Below, in pieces: positions 42,771 through 51,379 of a DNA stretch of 64,000 nucleotides; the stretch's first letter is position 1; each line of letters opens with the position of its first letter. Below the pieces are notes generated by a model. That model had not been told where the DNA came from, made no database searches, and worked only from the letters and a program-made list of their open reading frames with translations. This stretch comes from Sphingobium sp. WTD-1 (GTDB lineage: Bacteria > Pseudomonadota > Alphaproteobacteria > Sphingomonadales > Sphingomonadaceae). The translations under genes were made by a program, and so were the position numbers. The DNA lies in NCBI RefSeq assembly GCF_030128825.1, contig NZ_CP119129.1:1-64000 (forward strand), read 5' to 3'.

Positions 42771-44072
42771 CTACGGCAGGAGCACGGACGCGAGCGCCGC
42801 GCCGGCCATGACAATCGTTGCGAGCCAGCCAAGCACCAGAAGCGGACGCGAGGCCGTGAAATTGCCAAGCACCGATCGGCGATAGGCGATGGTCATCATC
42901 GTCGCCATGATGGGGACGGCGACAAAGCCGTTGATGACCGCGCTGTAGACAAGCGCATGCATCGGATCGATCGGTGACCAGCTGATCGCGAGCCCTACCA
43001 GTGTCGCAAGGCCGATGATGGTGTAGAAGCCCACCGCATGCCAGGGCTTTTCTTCGAGGCCGCATTTCCAGCCGCGGCTCTCACCCACGGCATAGGCGGC
43101 CGATCCCGCCAACACCGGAACCGCCAGCATGCCGGTGCCGATGATGCCGAGGGCGAAGAGCGCCAGGGCGAACTTCCCCGCGACCGGCTCGAGTGCCTTT
43201 GCGGCATCGGTCGCGGTCTGGATCGATGTCTGACCGGCGGCATTCAAGGTCGCGGCCGTGCCGATCATGATCGCAAGGGCCACCACAACCGAAATCGCCA
43301 TGCCGGCGAAGGTGTCGATGCGGATGCGCTGAAACTCGCGCCGCGCCTGGCCGGGCGCCTCTTTCAAAGGTTTTGCATCAGGGTCCTGGGAGACTTGCTC
43401 GACCTCTTGCGCGGACTGCCAGAAGAACAGATAGGGACTGATCGTGGTCCCGAGGACGGCGACGATCATCGTCCAGGCACCGACGCCGGCCACCTTGGGC
43501 CAGACGAGGCCTACCAACACGGCGGACCAATCGATCTTGACCAGGAAGAGGACGGCAACATAGGCAAGCAGGCTCAGGGTCACCCATTTTAGCAAGGCAG
43601 CATAGCGCTTGTAAGGGACGAACAGCTGCAAGGTCAGTGAAACCAATGCCAGGCCAACGGTCAGAATTTTGCCATCGAAGCCGACGATGAGCCCCGCCGC
43701 CTGACCCATAGCGGCGAGGTCGGCGCCGATATTGATCGTGTTGGCGATAAACAGCAGTGCCACGAGGCCCGCGACAAGCCATTTGGGCAAGGCGTTGCTC
43801 ATATTCTTGGCAAGACCGCAACCGGTGACACGACCGATATGGGCGCTGATGAGCTGGATCGCGGTCATCAGCGGATAGACGAGGACCATGACCCAGAGGA
43901 GCTGGAAGCCGAAGCGCGCGCCGACCTGCGAGTAGGTGGCGATCCCGCTCGGGTCGTCGTCGGCCGCGCCGGTGACGAGCCCGGGGCCGAGCTGTTCAAA
44001 CAGCGCCACCGATCGCAAGCGGCGATGGAACTTCTGCAGGGGTTTTGGGCGTGACCGCTGGAGGTCGTGCAT
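42771..44072 (-). CDS. NRAMP-related divalent metal transporter
   Basis: 433 residues with about eleven membrane helices. Helix 1 reads GLVTGAADDDPSGIATYSQVGA, where classical Mn2+/Fe2+ NRAMPs have DPGN. The helix-6 metal site, usually MPH, is TTISPYLFFWQSAQEVE, without the Met. These changes are typical of the NRAMP-related branch, some of which transport Mg2+ rather than transition metals. Neighbouring CorA genes make a Mg2+ role plausible. A long cytoplasmic loop after helix 6 (SQDPDAKPLKEAPGQARREFQRIRIDT) is also usual for the branch. Confidence 0.85.
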   Translation of the reverse strand: MHDLQRSRPKPLQKFHRRLRSVALFEQLGPGLVTGAADDDPSGIATYSQVGARFGFQLLWVMVLVYPLMTAIQLISAHIGRVTGCGLAKNMSNALPKWLVAGLVALLFIANTINIGADLAAMGQAAGLIVGFDGKILTVGLALVSLTLQLFVPYKRYAALLKWVTLSLLAYVAVLFLVKIDWSAVLVGLVWPKVAGVGAWTMIVAVLGTTISPYLFFWQSAQEVEQVSQDPDAKPLKEAPGQARREFQRIRIDTFAGMAISVVVALAIMIGTAATLNAAGQTSIQTATDAAKALEPVAGKFALALFALGIIGTGMLAVPVLAGSAAYAVGESRGWKCGLEEKPWHAVGFYTIIGLATLVGLAISWSPIDPMHALVYSAVINGFVAVPIMATMMTIAYRRSVLGNFTASRPLLVLGWLATIVMAGAALASVLLP

Positions 44073-44482
44073 TTGGACCGACTCAATCTTTCCGAGCTAG
44101 GTCGAAAATCGCCACCGTCGCGCTCGATCAAGCCAGTGGAAACTCAAGGAATCACTAAAACTACTGCGTGGGTTGCTTCATTTCGCCCATTGCGTCCACG
44201 GCATTCTTCCCGCCGTGCGCGACCGCATTGGTGTTGCAGTGCTGCATAGGATCAGCGCCCGCTGCGCCGTGTACGGCTTTGTCGATATGTCGAATGGAAT
44301 TGCATACGTCGAATAACTGCTAACTGAGCCCAGAGAGCCCCGAATAAACCGCGAACGGGCCGCCGCAACGGTGGCACCTTGGACGGTCTGGTGCATTCCA
44401 CCAACTTTGGGTGCGCGCGAAGCGGCTAACCGACCCGGTCGACGGGAGATGAGCGCGCGGCTAGACAGAGGAAGGATGTGGC
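44073..44482. other. Intergenic stretch without supported gene
   Basis: About 410 bp between the divergent transporter and HAD genes. No convincing frame, repeat or terminator was seen; the AT content is higher around 44140-44340, so promoters probably lie there. Confidence 0.5.
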
Positions 44483-45232
44483 ATGAAGCGACTGATTGCG
44501 TTCGATTTGGACGGCACGCTGGCGGAAAGCAAACAGCCTTTGTCCCAAGAGATGGGCGCCGCGCTATCGAGCCTTCTGGAGGTCGCGGATGTGGCGGTGA
44601 TCTCGGGCGGTGACTGGCCGCAGTTCGACAAGCAGGTTGCATTGCGCTTGCCGGCCGACGCTAAGCGAGAGCGGCTCTGGCTGATGCCGACGACCGGCAC
44701 CAAACTCTATCGGTTCGACGGGAGCGCGTGGCAAACGATCTATGCGGACCTGTTCGAAAAAGAGGAGAAGGCAAAGATCCGCGCAGCTTTCGACCGGGCG
44801 CTGGCGGAGGCCAATTTGACCGATGAACGCATCTGGGGAGACCGGCTCGAAGACCGCGGCAGCCAGTTCACCTTTTCGGGGCTCGGTCAGCAAGCGCCGC
44901 TCGAAGCCAAGGAGGCATGGGATCCGGATCGCGCCAAGCGGACGGCGCTGCAGGCCGTTCTTCGCGAAGCGCTACCCGGTCTTTCGATCAACCTCGGCGG
45001 CACTACGTCGATCGACGTCACGCGCGCAGGCGTGGACAAGGGCTACGGACTCAAGCGGTTGAGCGCGGAAAGCGGCATCGGGCTGGATGAAATGCTGTTT
45101 TTGGGCGATGCGATCTATCCGGGTGGTAACGACTATCCGGCGGCCGAGATTGGTCTCGACACCGTAAGGGTTCGTGACGTCGCGGAGACGGTCTCGGTGA
45201 TCACCGCGATCGTCGCTTGCCTGAAACGATGA
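44483..45232 (+). CDS. HAD-IIB family phosphatase (phosphomannomutase-like)
   Basis: 249 residues. HAD motif I FDLDGTLAES near the N-terminus (nucleophile Asp and +2 Asp), motif II VISGGDWPQF, a cap with MPTTGTKLYRF, motif III Lys in VDKGYGLKRL, and motif IV FLGDAIYPGGNDYPA. Closest in layout to eukaryote-type phosphomannomutases and sucrose-phosphate phosphatases. Substrate unknown. It is followed by dedA on the same strand. Confidence 0.88.
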   Translation: MKRLIAFDLDGTLAESKQPLSQEMGAALSSLLEVADVAVISGGDWPQFDKQVALRLPADAKRERLWLMPTTGTKLYRFDGSAWQTIYADLFEKEEKAKIRAAFDRALAEANLTDERIWGDRLEDRGSQFTFSGLGQQAPLEAKEAWDPDRAKRTALQAVLREALPGLSINLGGTTSIDVTRAGVDKGYGLKRLSAESGIGLDEMLFLGDAIYPGGNDYPAAEIGLDTVRVRDVAETVSVITAIVACLKR

Positions 45233-45294
45233 TCGCGCGGAGGGATTGTTGATGGAAGTAACCGACACGGCAACGCTCGCTTGGAGAAAGAAGA

Positions 45295-45897
45295 ATGTAT
45301 GACGCGATCGTCGTGCTGATCTCCAAGCTGGGTGGCCTTGGCGTATTTCTGCTCATGTTTGGGGAGAATCTTTTCCCGCCGATCCCGTCCGAGGTCATCC
45401 TGCCGCTGGCCGGCTATACGGCAGCGCAGGGGCGCGGCTCGCTGCCGGTCGTGATCATGGCCGGCACGCTGGGGTCGGTCGCTGGTGCCACCCTCTGGTA
45501 TTATGTGGGGCGCTGGATCGGGATCGAGCGGCTCAAGCGGTTTGCCGCGGATCATGGCCGCTGGCTGACGTTGACACCCGAAGAAATCGATCGGGTGGAC
45601 AAATGGTTCGATCGCTATGGTCGCTGGGCGGTGCTGTTCGGCAGGCTGTTGCCGGGCATCCGCACGCTGATTTCGGTGCCGGCTGGTGTCACCGGCATGG
45701 CGCTGGGGCCATTTTTGGCATGGACCACCATCGGATCGGCGGCATGGACGGCCATGCTGGCCATCGCAGGCTATGAGTTGGGCGAGCGCTACGGCCAGAT
45801 CGCCACGATTGTCGAGCCGGTCAGCAATGCCGTACTGGCGTTGGCAGGAATCTGGTATCTTTGGCGCGTTGCGATCTTCGGTCGGAAGCATCGCTAA
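45295..45897 (+). CDS. DedA-family membrane protein
   Basis: 200 residues. The DedA/SNARE-associated core is visible: FGENLFPPIPSEVILPLAGYTAAQG, then GSVAGATLWYYVGRWIG and the conserved GRLLPGIRTLISVPAGVTGM (the essential Arg and Gly/Pro residues). About four to five membrane segments. DedA proteins recycle undecaprenyl phosphate or other lipids across the membrane and support membrane potential. Start ATG 45295 follows GGAGAAAGAAGA. Confidence 0.92.
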   Translation: MYDAIVVLISKLGGLGVFLLMFGENLFPPIPSEVILPLAGYTAAQGRGSLPVVIMAGTLGSVAGATLWYYVGRWIGIERLKRFAADHGRWLTLTPEEIDRVDKWFDRYGRWAVLFGRLLPGIRTLISVPAGVTGMALGPFLAWTTIGSAAWTAMLAIAGYELGERYGQIATIVEPVSNAVLALAGIWYLWRVAIFGRKHR

Positions 45898-45934
45898 GGC
45901 GGACCGGCGTAATCGGGCATTGGGTGCGAGCAGG

Positions 45935-45949
45935 CCGGTGTCTCACCGG
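45935..45949. terminator. Short stem-loop between dedA and fliE
   Basis: CCGGTG-TCT-CACCGG, a perfect 6-bp stem between the convergent dedA and fliE genes. No T-run on either side, so termination activity is uncertain. Confidence 0.3.
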
Positions 45950-45978
45950 TGAGCGCTAAGCATTGAAGCCATAGCGCC

Positions 45979-46404
45979 TCAAATCGACATGTTCATTATG
46001 TCCTTATAAGCTGTGAGCAGTTTGTTGCGCACCTGCAGAGTCGCTTCGAACTGAATGGACGCCTGCTGCTGAGTGAGCATGACGCTTGCGATGTCGGTTG
46101 TTTCTCCGCGCTCATAGGCTTCCGCCGCGGTGTCCTCGGCCTCCAGTCCGGTATTGACCCGGGCCAGCAGGCTTGAAAGCGTCGAGGCGAAACCGGGCAC
46201 GGGACCCGCGGTGTCGGATGGAGGAGTGCCGCCTATGCTCGTTGCACGAAGGGTAGAAGGAGCGTTTTGGGCATTCACCAATGCCGTAGCGAATTGTGCG
46301 CCTCGTTGGGCATCGACCGGTGAACGCTGCACCGCGGCACGCAGGGCGGCATTGCCCTGGATGATCGCGTTGCGCGCGGCCATGATGCTGCCGATGTCGC
46401 TCAT
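45979..46404 (-). CDS. fliE: Flagellar hook-basal body protein FliE, orphan
   Basis: 141 residues. The last ~60 are a typical FliE C-terminus (NTGLEAEDTAAEAYERGETTDIASVMLTQQQASIQFEATLQVRNKLLTAYKDIMNMSI). The N-terminal half is a low-complexity linker. FliE joins the MS ring to the rod in the flagellar basal body. No other flagellar gene is in the window, and fliE normally sits with fliF. It may be a displaced copy or serve another rod-like structure. Confidence 0.9.
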   Translation of the reverse strand: MSDIGSIMAARNAIIQGNAALRAAVQRSPVDAQRGAQFATALVNAQNAPSTLRATSIGGTPPSDTAGPVPGFASTLSSLLARVNTGLEAEDTAAEAYERGETTDIASVMLTQQQASIQFEATLQVRNKLLTAYKDIMNMSI

Positions 46405-46520
46405 TCGTCCTGCTCCTTGAGGCGAGAGAATTGTCCTTGATTAAGGTTAACAAGTAGTGAAGGACTGCCCATTGCCTATCTGGGAACGGGCTTTCAAGAT
46501 GAGCGATAGTTGGCGAAAGT

Positions 46521-46832
46521 TTACCGACTCCCGTATGGTGAGCCTGAACGTTTTTTAGAGCCGTTACGGGCCTCTCGGTCGGTAGGTGTGGGCTTTGCCG
46601 GATCAGCACGGGGGGAGAGATAGGGCGTCCGACGCGGGTAGCGTTCGGTCGTAGTGGGGGTGGAATTGCCCTTGTAGTCGACGCCCGAGTAGGGGTGGCC
46701 TCCGTCCCAGTTGACGCCGCCATGTGACCCGGTCCAATTCACGCCGCCGCCATGCTGTCCGGCAAGTGCCGGCGCGGCCAGAAAGAGAGCCGCTGCCGAT
46801 CCGGCCAATAGCGACAAAGCACGCCTGTTCAC
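46521..46832 (-). CDS. Small secreted Gly/Thr/Pro-rich protein
   Basis: 103 residues. Clear signal peptide MNRRALSLLAGSAAALFLAAPALAGQ; the mature part has a repeated GGxNW motif (GGGVNWTGSHGGVNWDGGHPYSGVDY) and a basic, Ser-rich tail. No family recognised. Monocistronic. Confidence 0.6.
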   Translation of the reverse strand: MNRRALSLLAGSAAALFLAAPALAGQHGGGVNWTGSHGGVNWDGGHPYSGVDYKGNSTPTTTERYPRRTPYLSPRADPAKPTPTDREARNGSKKRSGSPYGSR

Positions 46833-47013
46833 GACAACCTCCTGACTTTAGTCAACCGTGGGCGAGCAGCGTGGCATCCTTTGGTTGAATTGGCGGTGAA
46901 TGACGCTGACGCCCCGTAAAGCCAGCACGCTGCGCAGTTTGCTATGCGAAGGAGGTTCTGTGGTGTAACGTGAACATGCGATCCTCGGGGAGGCACGCCG
47001 GAAGGAAAGAACA

Positions 47014-47433
47014 ATGTTGCTCACGAGATCGAGGCGTGCGGGAGTTGGTTTGTTGGCCGTACTCGCTTTGAGCGGATGCGCTACTACGCCGCGCGGACCA
47101 GGGTACGTCTATTACCGCGTGCCCTGCACGACCCCAGGTTCGATAGCTGCGGAGCCGATTGCACCCGTCACCAGATCGCCGTCGCCGCCTCCCGCCACCC
47201 CGACTGAAGAAGGTGTGAAGGCGGCGCCGACCTGCCTGCTTGTCCTCTCTCCGGCGGTAGCCTCGCGCGGCTATTACCCCGCCGGTTATTACGGCCAACC
47301 CTATTTTGGCGCCTTCGGCTACGGATCTGCGTTCGTTGGCCTCGGGTATCGATCGATCGGTCACGGATCACGCGGCCATCACCGCATAAGCGGTGGCCAT
47401 CATAATTCCGGACACGGCTCAGGCCACCATTGA
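47014..47433 (+). CDS. Small lipoprotein with Gly/His-rich tail
   Basis: 139 residues. Lipobox LSGC follows a hydrophobic signal (AGVGLLAVLALSGCATTP). Pro/Ser/Thr spacer, then a Gly/Tyr-rich stretch, and a tail with HGSRGHHRISGGHHNSGHGSGHH that could bind metal. Likely attached to the outer or inner membrane. No family recognised. Confidence 0.65.
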   Translation: MLLTRSRRAGVGLLAVLALSGCATTPRGPGYVYYRVPCTTPGSIAAEPIAPVTRSPSPPPATPTEEGVKAAPTCLLVLSPAVASRGYYPAGYYGQPYFGAFGYGSAFVGLGYRSIGHGSRGHHRISGGHHNSGHGSGHH

Positions 47434-47484
47434 CAATTCCCGGCGCTAATCCTCTGCGCGGTGCCGTGCAATGATCGCAAAGCA

Positions 47485-47610
47485 CTACTCTTCCGGCAGA
47501 TCTTCGACGCTTTCCCGGCCATCGTCATCCGGCTGCGGAAGTTGTTCCGGGGCCTGGTCGGGGCCACGGGGCGGCGAGTCGGGATGAGAATCGGGTGGTG
47601 CGCTGGCCAT
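47485..47610 (-). CDS. Small acidic protein, 41 residues
   Basis: MASAPPDSHPDSPPRGPDQ, ending GRESVEDLPEE, behind AAGGAGATAGC. Rich in Pro, Asp and Glu, probably disordered. The good ribosome-binding site and clean frame support it; the function is unknown. Lies just past the end of the pyruvate kinase gene on the same strand. Confidence 0.45.
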   Translation of the reverse strand: MASAPPDSHPDSPPRGPDQAPEQLPQPDDDGRESVEDLPEE

Positions 47611-47689
47611 GCTATCTCCTTGGTTATCAGAACCGTCGAGAACGCCTGATAGTTCCTGAAGGCGTTTGAGGGCCGGCGTACCATTTATT

Positions 47690-49243
47690 CTACCAGCTTT
47701 TCAGAGCACGCAGTTGCGGCGTCTTCTTGTGCTGGTGCTCGCCCATGCGCCCGAGCAGGGTGTCGAGAACCTCGATCGCCTCGAGGACATGTGGGCCCTT
47801 GTTCAGCATCACGCATTCGGCGCGCGCGGCCATCGCCGCGTCGGTCATCTCACCACGAGAAGGCCGGCCCTTCTTGACGAGGTTCTCCAAGACCTGCGTC
47901 GCCCAGATCACCGGCACGTGAGCAGCCTCGGCCAGCCACAGGATTTCCTCCTGCATCTCGGCCATGCGAGCAAAGCCGATCTCAACGGCAAGGTCGCCCC
48001 GCGCGATCATCACGGCGGTGGGCTGTCGACTGGCGGCGTGGACCATGATCTCCGGCAGATTGTCGATCGCCCGGATGGTCTCCACCTTCAGCACAAGGGC
48101 GAGTTTCTGCCAGTCGTCGCGCAGTTCCGCCAACGCCTCCTGCAGCTGCATCACGTCGGCGGCGGATTGGACGAACGAGTATTGGACGCCGTCGGCATGG
48201 GCGGCAATGAACTTCAGGTCGCGGCGGTCCTTTTTCGTGAGCGCGGCGATGCCGAGATCGGCATCGGGGAAGTTCAGGCCCTTTTCGGGTTTTAGCCTGG
48301 CACCCTTCTCCGGAGCCTGTTCAATATGCACCAGCAGTCCGTCGTCGCCCGCTTCCTCGATCACGCCGCCGAGCTTGCCGTCGTTATAGAAGACATGGTC
48401 GCCGGTCCGGCTGCCGCGCACCGCTTCCCCGAGCGTGCATTCGACCGCCGTCACCGCCTCATCCGTCTTGTGGGCACCCAGCGCACCGGCTTCGACGATC
48501 CGCAGGCGGTCGCCCACGTGCAGACGCCCCCCACCGCCTTCCATGTTGCCGGTGCGGATCTTCGGACCGGCCAGATCCATGAAGATGCGCATCCTGTGGC
48601 CGGTCTCTTGCTCGGCAACACGGGCGTGTTCGATCATCCGCAACCATCTGCGCGGACCGTCATGCGCGCAGTTGATGCGCAGTGCTTCGATCCTGCGGTC
48701 GGCGAGGTCTCGCATGAACGCAGGATCTTCCGCGGCTTCGCTCGGACACGTCACCATGATCGCGGTCGCGCGCAGATCGCCGGTCGCGCCGAACAGGGCC
48801 TGCCGCCGCTCGGTGAGGCAGCGCTCGCCGGCGAAGAATGCTTCCGATGGCGGCCGCTCGTCCGGTTGCCTGCCGACAATCGCCGCGAGCGCCGCGCGGG
48901 TCGCCTGAAGCGCGGGGAGGACGTGCCCCTCCGATCGCCCCAACGAGGACAGGCCGAGCATCGTCAGCCCGCGCTGGATCGGCCGCAGATCGTGTCCGCG
49001 CAGGGCAAGATAGTCCGCCAGGTTGGCGGCGCAGGAGGCCAAGCCAGGCACATCTCCAATGTTCCATCGGGCAAACTTCTCCACACCTTCCCGCCGCACC
49101 TCGGTCGTGAGCGCGTCCAGGCGGTCGAGAAGCGCCGATGGTTCGGTGATCGCGGCGTCCGGCTGCGGCTGCTGCCGCGCCTTCGGCCCGAGATGCCGAT
49201 GGCGGCGCGCATCGCCCGCCGAGGGATGCCTCGAGCTTTTCAT
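47690..49243 (-). CDS. pyk: Atypical pyruvate kinase
   Basis: 517 residues. An N-terminal extension of about 160 residues (Ala/Arg-rich, then RWNIGDVPGLASCAANLADYLALRG) precedes the barrel. Then come ALRINCAHDG (RLNFSHG in normal enzymes), IFMDLAGPKIRTG (the phosphoenolpyruvate/Mg2+ Asp region), VLKVETIRAIDNLPEIM (KIEN-like) and MIARGDLAVEIGF. The end reads VMLNKGPHV where MLSGETA is usual, and the C-terminal allosteric domain is absent. Likely makes ATP from phosphoenolpyruvate without the normal regulation. Its start overlaps the CDF stop. Confidence 0.85.
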   Translation of the reverse strand: MKSSRHPSAGDARRHRHLGPKARQQPQPDAAITEPSALLDRLDALTTEVRREGVEKFARWNIGDVPGLASCAANLADYLALRGHDLRPIQRGLTMLGLSSLGRSEGHVLPALQATRAALAAIVGRQPDERPPSEAFFAGERCLTERRQALFGATGDLRATAIMVTCPSEAAEDPAFMRDLADRRIEALRINCAHDGPRRWLRMIEHARVAEQETGHRMRIFMDLAGPKIRTGNMEGGGGRLHVGDRLRIVEAGALGAHKTDEAVTAVECTLGEAVRGSRTGDHVFYNDGKLGGVIEEAGDDGLLVHIEQAPEKGARLKPEKGLNFPDADLGIAALTKKDRRDLKFIAAHADGVQYSFVQSAADVMQLQEALAELRDDWQKLALVLKVETIRAIDNLPEIMVHAASRQPTAVMIARGDLAVEIGFARMAEMQEEILWLAEAAHVPVIWATQVLENLVKKGRPSRGEMTDAAMAARAECVMLNKGPHVLEAIEVLDTLLGRMGEHQHKKTPQLRALKSW

Positions 49244-49845
49244 GCGCTCGCCCTTTTTGCTTCACGTGCCTCGCACCGGGCGTCGCGCAGAATCTCGATG
49301 CCGCCCTTGATCGCGATCACCGCGGTGAGAAAACCGACCAGCAGATCGGGCCAGTTGGTCCCCAGCCACCAGACCAGAACACCGGCGACGAGAATCCCGC
49401 CATTCGAGATGAAGTCGTTGAAGCTGAAAGTGGTCGCGGCGCGCAGGTTGACGTCGGGCTCTCGCAGCCGTTGCAGCAGCCTAAGGCAGACGAAGTTTAC
49501 CACGGCCGCAATGGCCGACATCGTCATCATCGTGACGCCGATCGGCTCGCTTCCCTGAAGATAGCGGCGGCCGACGTCGAGCAGGATACCGCCGGCGAAG
49601 ATCAGGAGCATGAAGCCCGAAACTGTCGCCGCCCGCGTCTTCCATTTCGCCCCCCGGCTGAGAGCGATCAGGCTCAATGCGTAGACCGCCGCGTCCGACA
49701 GGTTGTCGAGTCCGTTGGCGAGGAGTGCACTGGAATCTCCGCTGATACCTGCGATCAGGAAGGCGATAGCGATCGCGAGGTTGAGCACCAGGACGATCCA
49801 CAGCGTGCGTCTCTCGTCTGGCCCTTCCGGCGCTCTGTCGTTCAT
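49240..49845 (-). CDS. Cation diffusion facilitator (CDF) family transporter
   Basis: 201 residues from ATG 49845, preceded by AAAGG. Typical CDF text: SSALLANGLDNLSDAAVYALSLIALSRGAKWKTRAATVSGF in helices 2-3 (metal-site Asp residues), DVNLRAATTFSFNDFISNGGILVAG in helix 5 and WPDLLVGFLTAVIAIKGGIEILRDA at the end. The short length lacks the C-terminal dimer domain of larger CDFs. It should export Zn2+ or a similar cation. It overlaps pyk by 4 bp (ATGA), so both are in one operon. Confidence 0.9.
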   Translation of the reverse strand: MNDRAPEGPDERRTLWIVLVLNLAIAIAFLIAGISGDSSALLANGLDNLSDAAVYALSLIALSRGAKWKTRAATVSGFMLLIFAGGILLDVGRRYLQGSEPIGVTMMTMSAIAAVVNFVCLRLLQRLREPDVNLRAATTFSFNDFISNGGILVAGVLVWWLGTNWPDLLVGFLTAVIAIKGGIEILRDARCEAREAKRASA

Positions 49846-50000
49846 GCGGCGCCTTTCGGATCGCTTGTTGGTCATGCGCGAGATGGAGCGCTTTGGGTGT
49901 TACGATCGGCACGCACCGTAGTTCCCCCGCGCTACGCTCCAGCAGGGTAGGCCATAGTCTCGTGGCGGGAACCTCCGAAGACGCTTATTGTTGCAGCCTC

Positions 50001-50714
50001 ATGCGATTTCCACCGATTCCCTATTGCGGTTCTGCTCCGCTTCCCGTCGATATCTGGACGCGTTGGAATCCGGATCCGCTGGCCATTGCGCTGGTGATCA
50101 GTCTCTTTTTGATCGGCCGCGCACTCCGGGCACAGCCTCTCCCGCTAGCCGCAGGCTGCGCCATTCTCCTTCTGCTGTTCGTATCGCCGTTCTGTGCGTT
50201 GAGTTCGGCGCTGTTCTCGGCACGCGCGGCGCATCATATCTTGCTGACGGCCGTCGCAGCGCCGCTGTTGGCGATGGCATTGCCAGCCGTTCGGGGCAGG
50301 CCGGCTGCATGGGCCTGTGTCCATGCCTTGATCTTCTGGTTGTGGCACGCACCGGTCGCCTATACCTTCGCGCTTGCCAGCGACGGTGCCTACTGGCTCA
50401 TGGAGTTGACCCTGCTCGCCTCTGCGATCGGCCTCTGGCGCAGCGTGCTGGCCGCAACCGCACCCATCGGCGTCGCGGTCCTGCTGGCGACGATGGTCCA
50501 GATGGGCTTACTCGGCGCCCTGCTCACCTTCGCGTCCACGCCGCTGTACGCCTGGCACTGGATCACGACGCAGCCCTGGGGCCTCAGCCCGGTGGAGGAC
50601 CAGCAGCTTGCCGGCCTGCTGATGTGGATCGTGGGCGGAGCGATTTATCTCGTCGCCGCGCTCAGGCTGGCAGGCAATTGGCTCACCGAGCGACAGCGGA
50701 TGGCGATCGCATGA
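50001..50714 (+). CDS. ctaG: Cytochrome c oxidase assembly protein CtaG (caa3 type)
   Basis: 237 residues with about seven membrane helices. Conserved features include the HH pair (SARAAHHILLTAVAAPLLAM), FWLWHAPVAYTFAL and the final SPVEDQQLAGLLMWIVGG. These match the CtaG_Cox11-unrelated caa3 family that helps copper centre assembly. ATG 50001 (MRFPPIPYCG) is chosen; the longer frame has no domain content. It overlaps the next gene by ATGA and leads the oxidase operon. Confidence 0.9.
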   Translation: MRFPPIPYCGSAPLPVDIWTRWNPDPLAIALVISLFLIGRALRAQPLPLAAGCAILLLLFVSPFCALSSALFSARAAHHILLTAVAAPLLAMALPAVRGRPAAWACVHALIFWLWHAPVAYTFALASDGAYWLMELTLLASAIGLWRSVLAATAPIGVAVLLATMVQMGLLGALLTFASTPLYAWHWITTQPWGLSPVEDQQLAGLLMWIVGGAIYLVAALRLAGNWLTERQRMAIA

Positions 50715-51379
50715 TCGCGGCGATCCGCGAATGGGCGGCGCGGCATACCGCCGATCGGCGCTATTCCCCGGTCGGCGTCGCCTTCCACTGGATCATGGCG
50801 GCGCTCCTCTCCTTTCAGCTCTATTGGGGTTGGTATATGAGCCGCATGCCGGTGGGCGGCGACAAGCTGGATGCCTACAAGCTGCATTCCGAGCTGGGCC
50901 TCGGCATGCTCGTGCTGGCGACGCTGCGTTTCCTGTGGCGCACGATCGTGCCGGGACCGATCAACGATGCGGACAAGCTCGGCTGGCAGACGAAGCTGGC
51001 CTATTTGACCCACGCGCTGTTCTATATTTGCTTTTTCGGCCTGCCGCTGTCGGGCTGGGCGATGTGGTCGGCGCTGGGCGATGGCCCTAGGCTAGATCTG
51101 CTCGGTGCCGCATGGCCGCAACTGCCGTTCCACGATATTCCGGTCGCGGCGCAGTGGACCATCCTCGGCTGGGCCGACGGCATCCACACCCTGCTGATCC
51201 TGCTCCTCGTCGCGCTCATTCCCATGCATATCGGCGCGGCCCTCAAGCATCATTTCTGGAACCGGCACGATGTGCTCATCGGGATGCTGCCGGAGTTGAA
51301 GGAGGACGAACCGGCAGAGACGGATCCCCGTCACGGCTTGCCAGGATCGCAAGCTCCGCCGGCGCCAATGCGCGGCTGA
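50711..51379 (+). CDS. Cytochrome b561-type membrane protein
   Basis: 222 residues with four to five membrane helices. Haem-ligand-type histidines lie in VAFHWIMAALL, YKLHSELGLGML, YLTHALFYICFFGLPLSGWAMW and ALIPMHIGAALKHHFWNRHDVL. It fits the Ni-hydrogenase/cytochrome b561 family, a quinone-linked electron carrier. The C-terminal 35 codons overlap the convergent cytochrome c gene. The ATG overlaps ctaG by 4 bp. Confidence 0.85.
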   Translation: MIAAIREWAARHTADRRYSPVGVAFHWIMAALLSFQLYWGWYMSRMPVGGDKLDAYKLHSELGLGMLVLATLRFLWRTIVPGPINDADKLGWQTKLAYLTHALFYICFFGLPLSGWAMWSALGDGPRLDLLGAAWPQLPFHDIPVAAQWTILGWADGIHTLLILLLVALIPMHIGAALKHHFWNRHDVLIGMLPELKEDEPAETDPRHGLPGSQAPPAPMRG

